Of a stretch of DNA of 64,000 nucleotides, positions 63,576 to 64,000 are shown piece after piece. Position numbers and translations under genes: made by a program. This stretch comes from a virus: positions 26,659 through 90,658 of IMG/VR virus record IMGVR_UViG_3300008116_000014; one strand, written 5' to 3'. A model generated the notes under the pieces. The model saw nothing but the letters and a program-made list of their open reading frames with translations. It was not told where the DNA came from and made no database searches. Each line of letters starts with the position of its first letter. Position 1 is the stretch's first letter.

Positions 63576-63619
63576 CTGCCATCTTGGCAGCCGGGCCGCA
63601 CGACCTGCCAAATTGGCAG
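63576..63619. repeat. Palindrome pair F
   Basis: CTGCCATCTTGGCAG at 63576-63590 and CTGCCAAATTGGCAG at 63605-63619, starts 29 bp apart, spacer CCGGGCCGCACGAC. Followed by a T run and promoter P9. Confidence 0.95.
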
Positions 63620-63643
63620 GAATTTTTTTCTAATTTTCTTCTG

Positions 63644-63671
63644 TTGACAAACCGATACTAGAGTGTAGAAT
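63644..63671 (+). promoter_or_regulatory. Promoter P9 (CCGATA type) for the structured RNA
   Basis: TTGACA (63644-63649), 16-base spacer with ACCGATA, TAGAAT (63666-63671). Transcription should begin near 63679. No ribosome site or ORF follows. Confidence 0.85.
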
Positions 63672-63678
63672 GAAAGAG

Positions 63679-64000
63679 TAAGACAAAACAAAACGTGATG
63701 CTGGCAAAGTAGAGGCTACAGCCTAGTTGTCGGGCAAAACCAACCCTCGCCTTTAGGGTAAAGAGACAACCATCACAAGAACTTTCGTGGGTCCATGCCT
63801 TGGACTAGATAGGGATAAGCCATTATGAAAGCCTCTGCCTGAAAGATTGGTGTGGTTGACAGCGGGCTTATACGCTGTATAGTAATGCCTGTCTATGGGG
63901 GATAGCGTCCTCACCACGACCAATACAACTTTATGGGTGACGGTTTACCGTATGACGAGGCAAAGCACAACAGAGCGAAGGTAACTTCCATGTGGCCTCC
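63679..64000 (+). ncRNA. Candidate large structured non-coding RNA (truncated by window end)
   Basis: More than 320 bases without a convincing ORF follow a strong promoter. Clear pairings include GTGATG (63695-63700) with CATCAC (63771-63776); GTTGTC (63726-63731) with GACAAC (63765-63770); the hairpins AGGC/GCCT (63713-63724), ACCCT/AGGGT (63743-63759) and GTCCA/TGGAC (63791-63805); ATTGGT-GTGGT (63846-63856) with ACCAC-G-ACCAAT (63913-63924) enclosing ACAGCG/CGCTGT (63859-63878) and CTAT/ATAG (63893-63905); and ACGG/CCGT (63940-63951). It forms a multibranch fold. It could be of the GOLLD/ROOL kind of phage ornate RNAs or something new. I do not recognise RNase P RNA, tmRNA, or group I or II intron cores. 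Confidence 0.65.

Noticed and set aside
58796-63619. CRISPR-like array from the 29-bp palindrome units
   Set aside because: The repeats come in separate pairs between genes with short GC-rich spacers of 14 bp, not in a continuous array, and no cas genes are seen.
63679-64000. RNase P RNA, tmRNA or group I/II intron at the window end
   Set aside because: I looked for their conserved cores (P4 and ACAGAAA of RNase P, tag and tRNA-like ends of tmRNA, intron catalytic cores) and did not find them.

Overview
The window is a contiguous part of a large AT-rich tailed-phage genome (order of a Caudoviricetes siphovirus). The evidence is a complete packaging, head and tail module on the minus strand: small and large terminase, portal, protease/scaffold, decoration protein, HK97-type capsid protein, neck proteins, one tail tube protein, a 3,524-residue tape measure and a baseplate/tip region. 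I see no tail-sheath gene, so the tail is probably long and non-contractile. I see no integrase, rRNA, tRNA or CRISPR array. The host cannot be fixed from the sequence. Promoters of sigma-70 type and Shine-Dalgarno sites point to a bacterium; poly-Ser and Cys-rich low-complexity proteins remind me of planctomycete-type genomes, but that is only an impression.

Region 1 (1-20.5 kb, plus strand): replication and glycan genes. The DNA polymerase III alpha subunit (DnaE) is broken into pieces. A split intein separates the PHP-containing N-terminal part from the catalytic middle part, and a free-standing endonuclease gene sits between the intein halves (a 'fractured gene'). A second break without any intein holds a small gene and a DnaQ-like exonuclease, followed by the C-terminal part of DnaE. 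SSB follows. Then come a GT-B glycosyltransferase, a nucleotidyltransferase, another mobile endonuclease, a probable recombination gene with a zinc-ribbon partner, a 1,281-residue probable virion protein, and a run of four glycosyltransferase-type genes with a methyltransferase.

Region 2 (20.5-57.7 kb, minus strand): late genes, read from about 57.7 kb leftward. A small ORF and a sigma-like factor are followed by TerS, an HNH endonuclease, an ERCC4-type nuclease, TerL with an intein in its Walker A motif, a GIY-YIG-type endonuclease, portal, protease with a nested scaffold, decoration protein, capsid, neck, tube, chaperones, tape measure, and tail-tip genes ending in poly-Ser and mucin-like Thr/Pro/Ser proteins. 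The TerL intein has the W-C-T residue set of class 3 inteins and begins with Met.

Region 3 (57.8-64 kb, plus strand): about twenty small genes, less AT-rich than the rest, organised in short transcription units. Each unit is typically preceded by (i) two 15-bp palindromes CTGCCA-N3-TGGCAG whose starts are exactly 29 bp apart in six of six cases, (ii) often a 19-bp element GCAAAT-N4-TGCCAAA, (iii) a T-rich stretch, and (iv) a sigma-70-type promoter with a conserved CCGATA in the spacer. These look like early, host-interaction genes and include a lysine/arginine-free acidic protein and three tiny membrane proteins. The last promoter drives an ORF-less, highly structured RNA that runs out of the window and is a good candidate for a large ornate phage ncRNA.

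The likely plan is that the sigma-70 promoters of region 3 act early, replication and recombination come from region 1, and the divergent control region at 57.7-57.8 kb opens the late operon. The phage glycosyltransferases may decorate the Ser/Thr-rich virion proteins of region 2.
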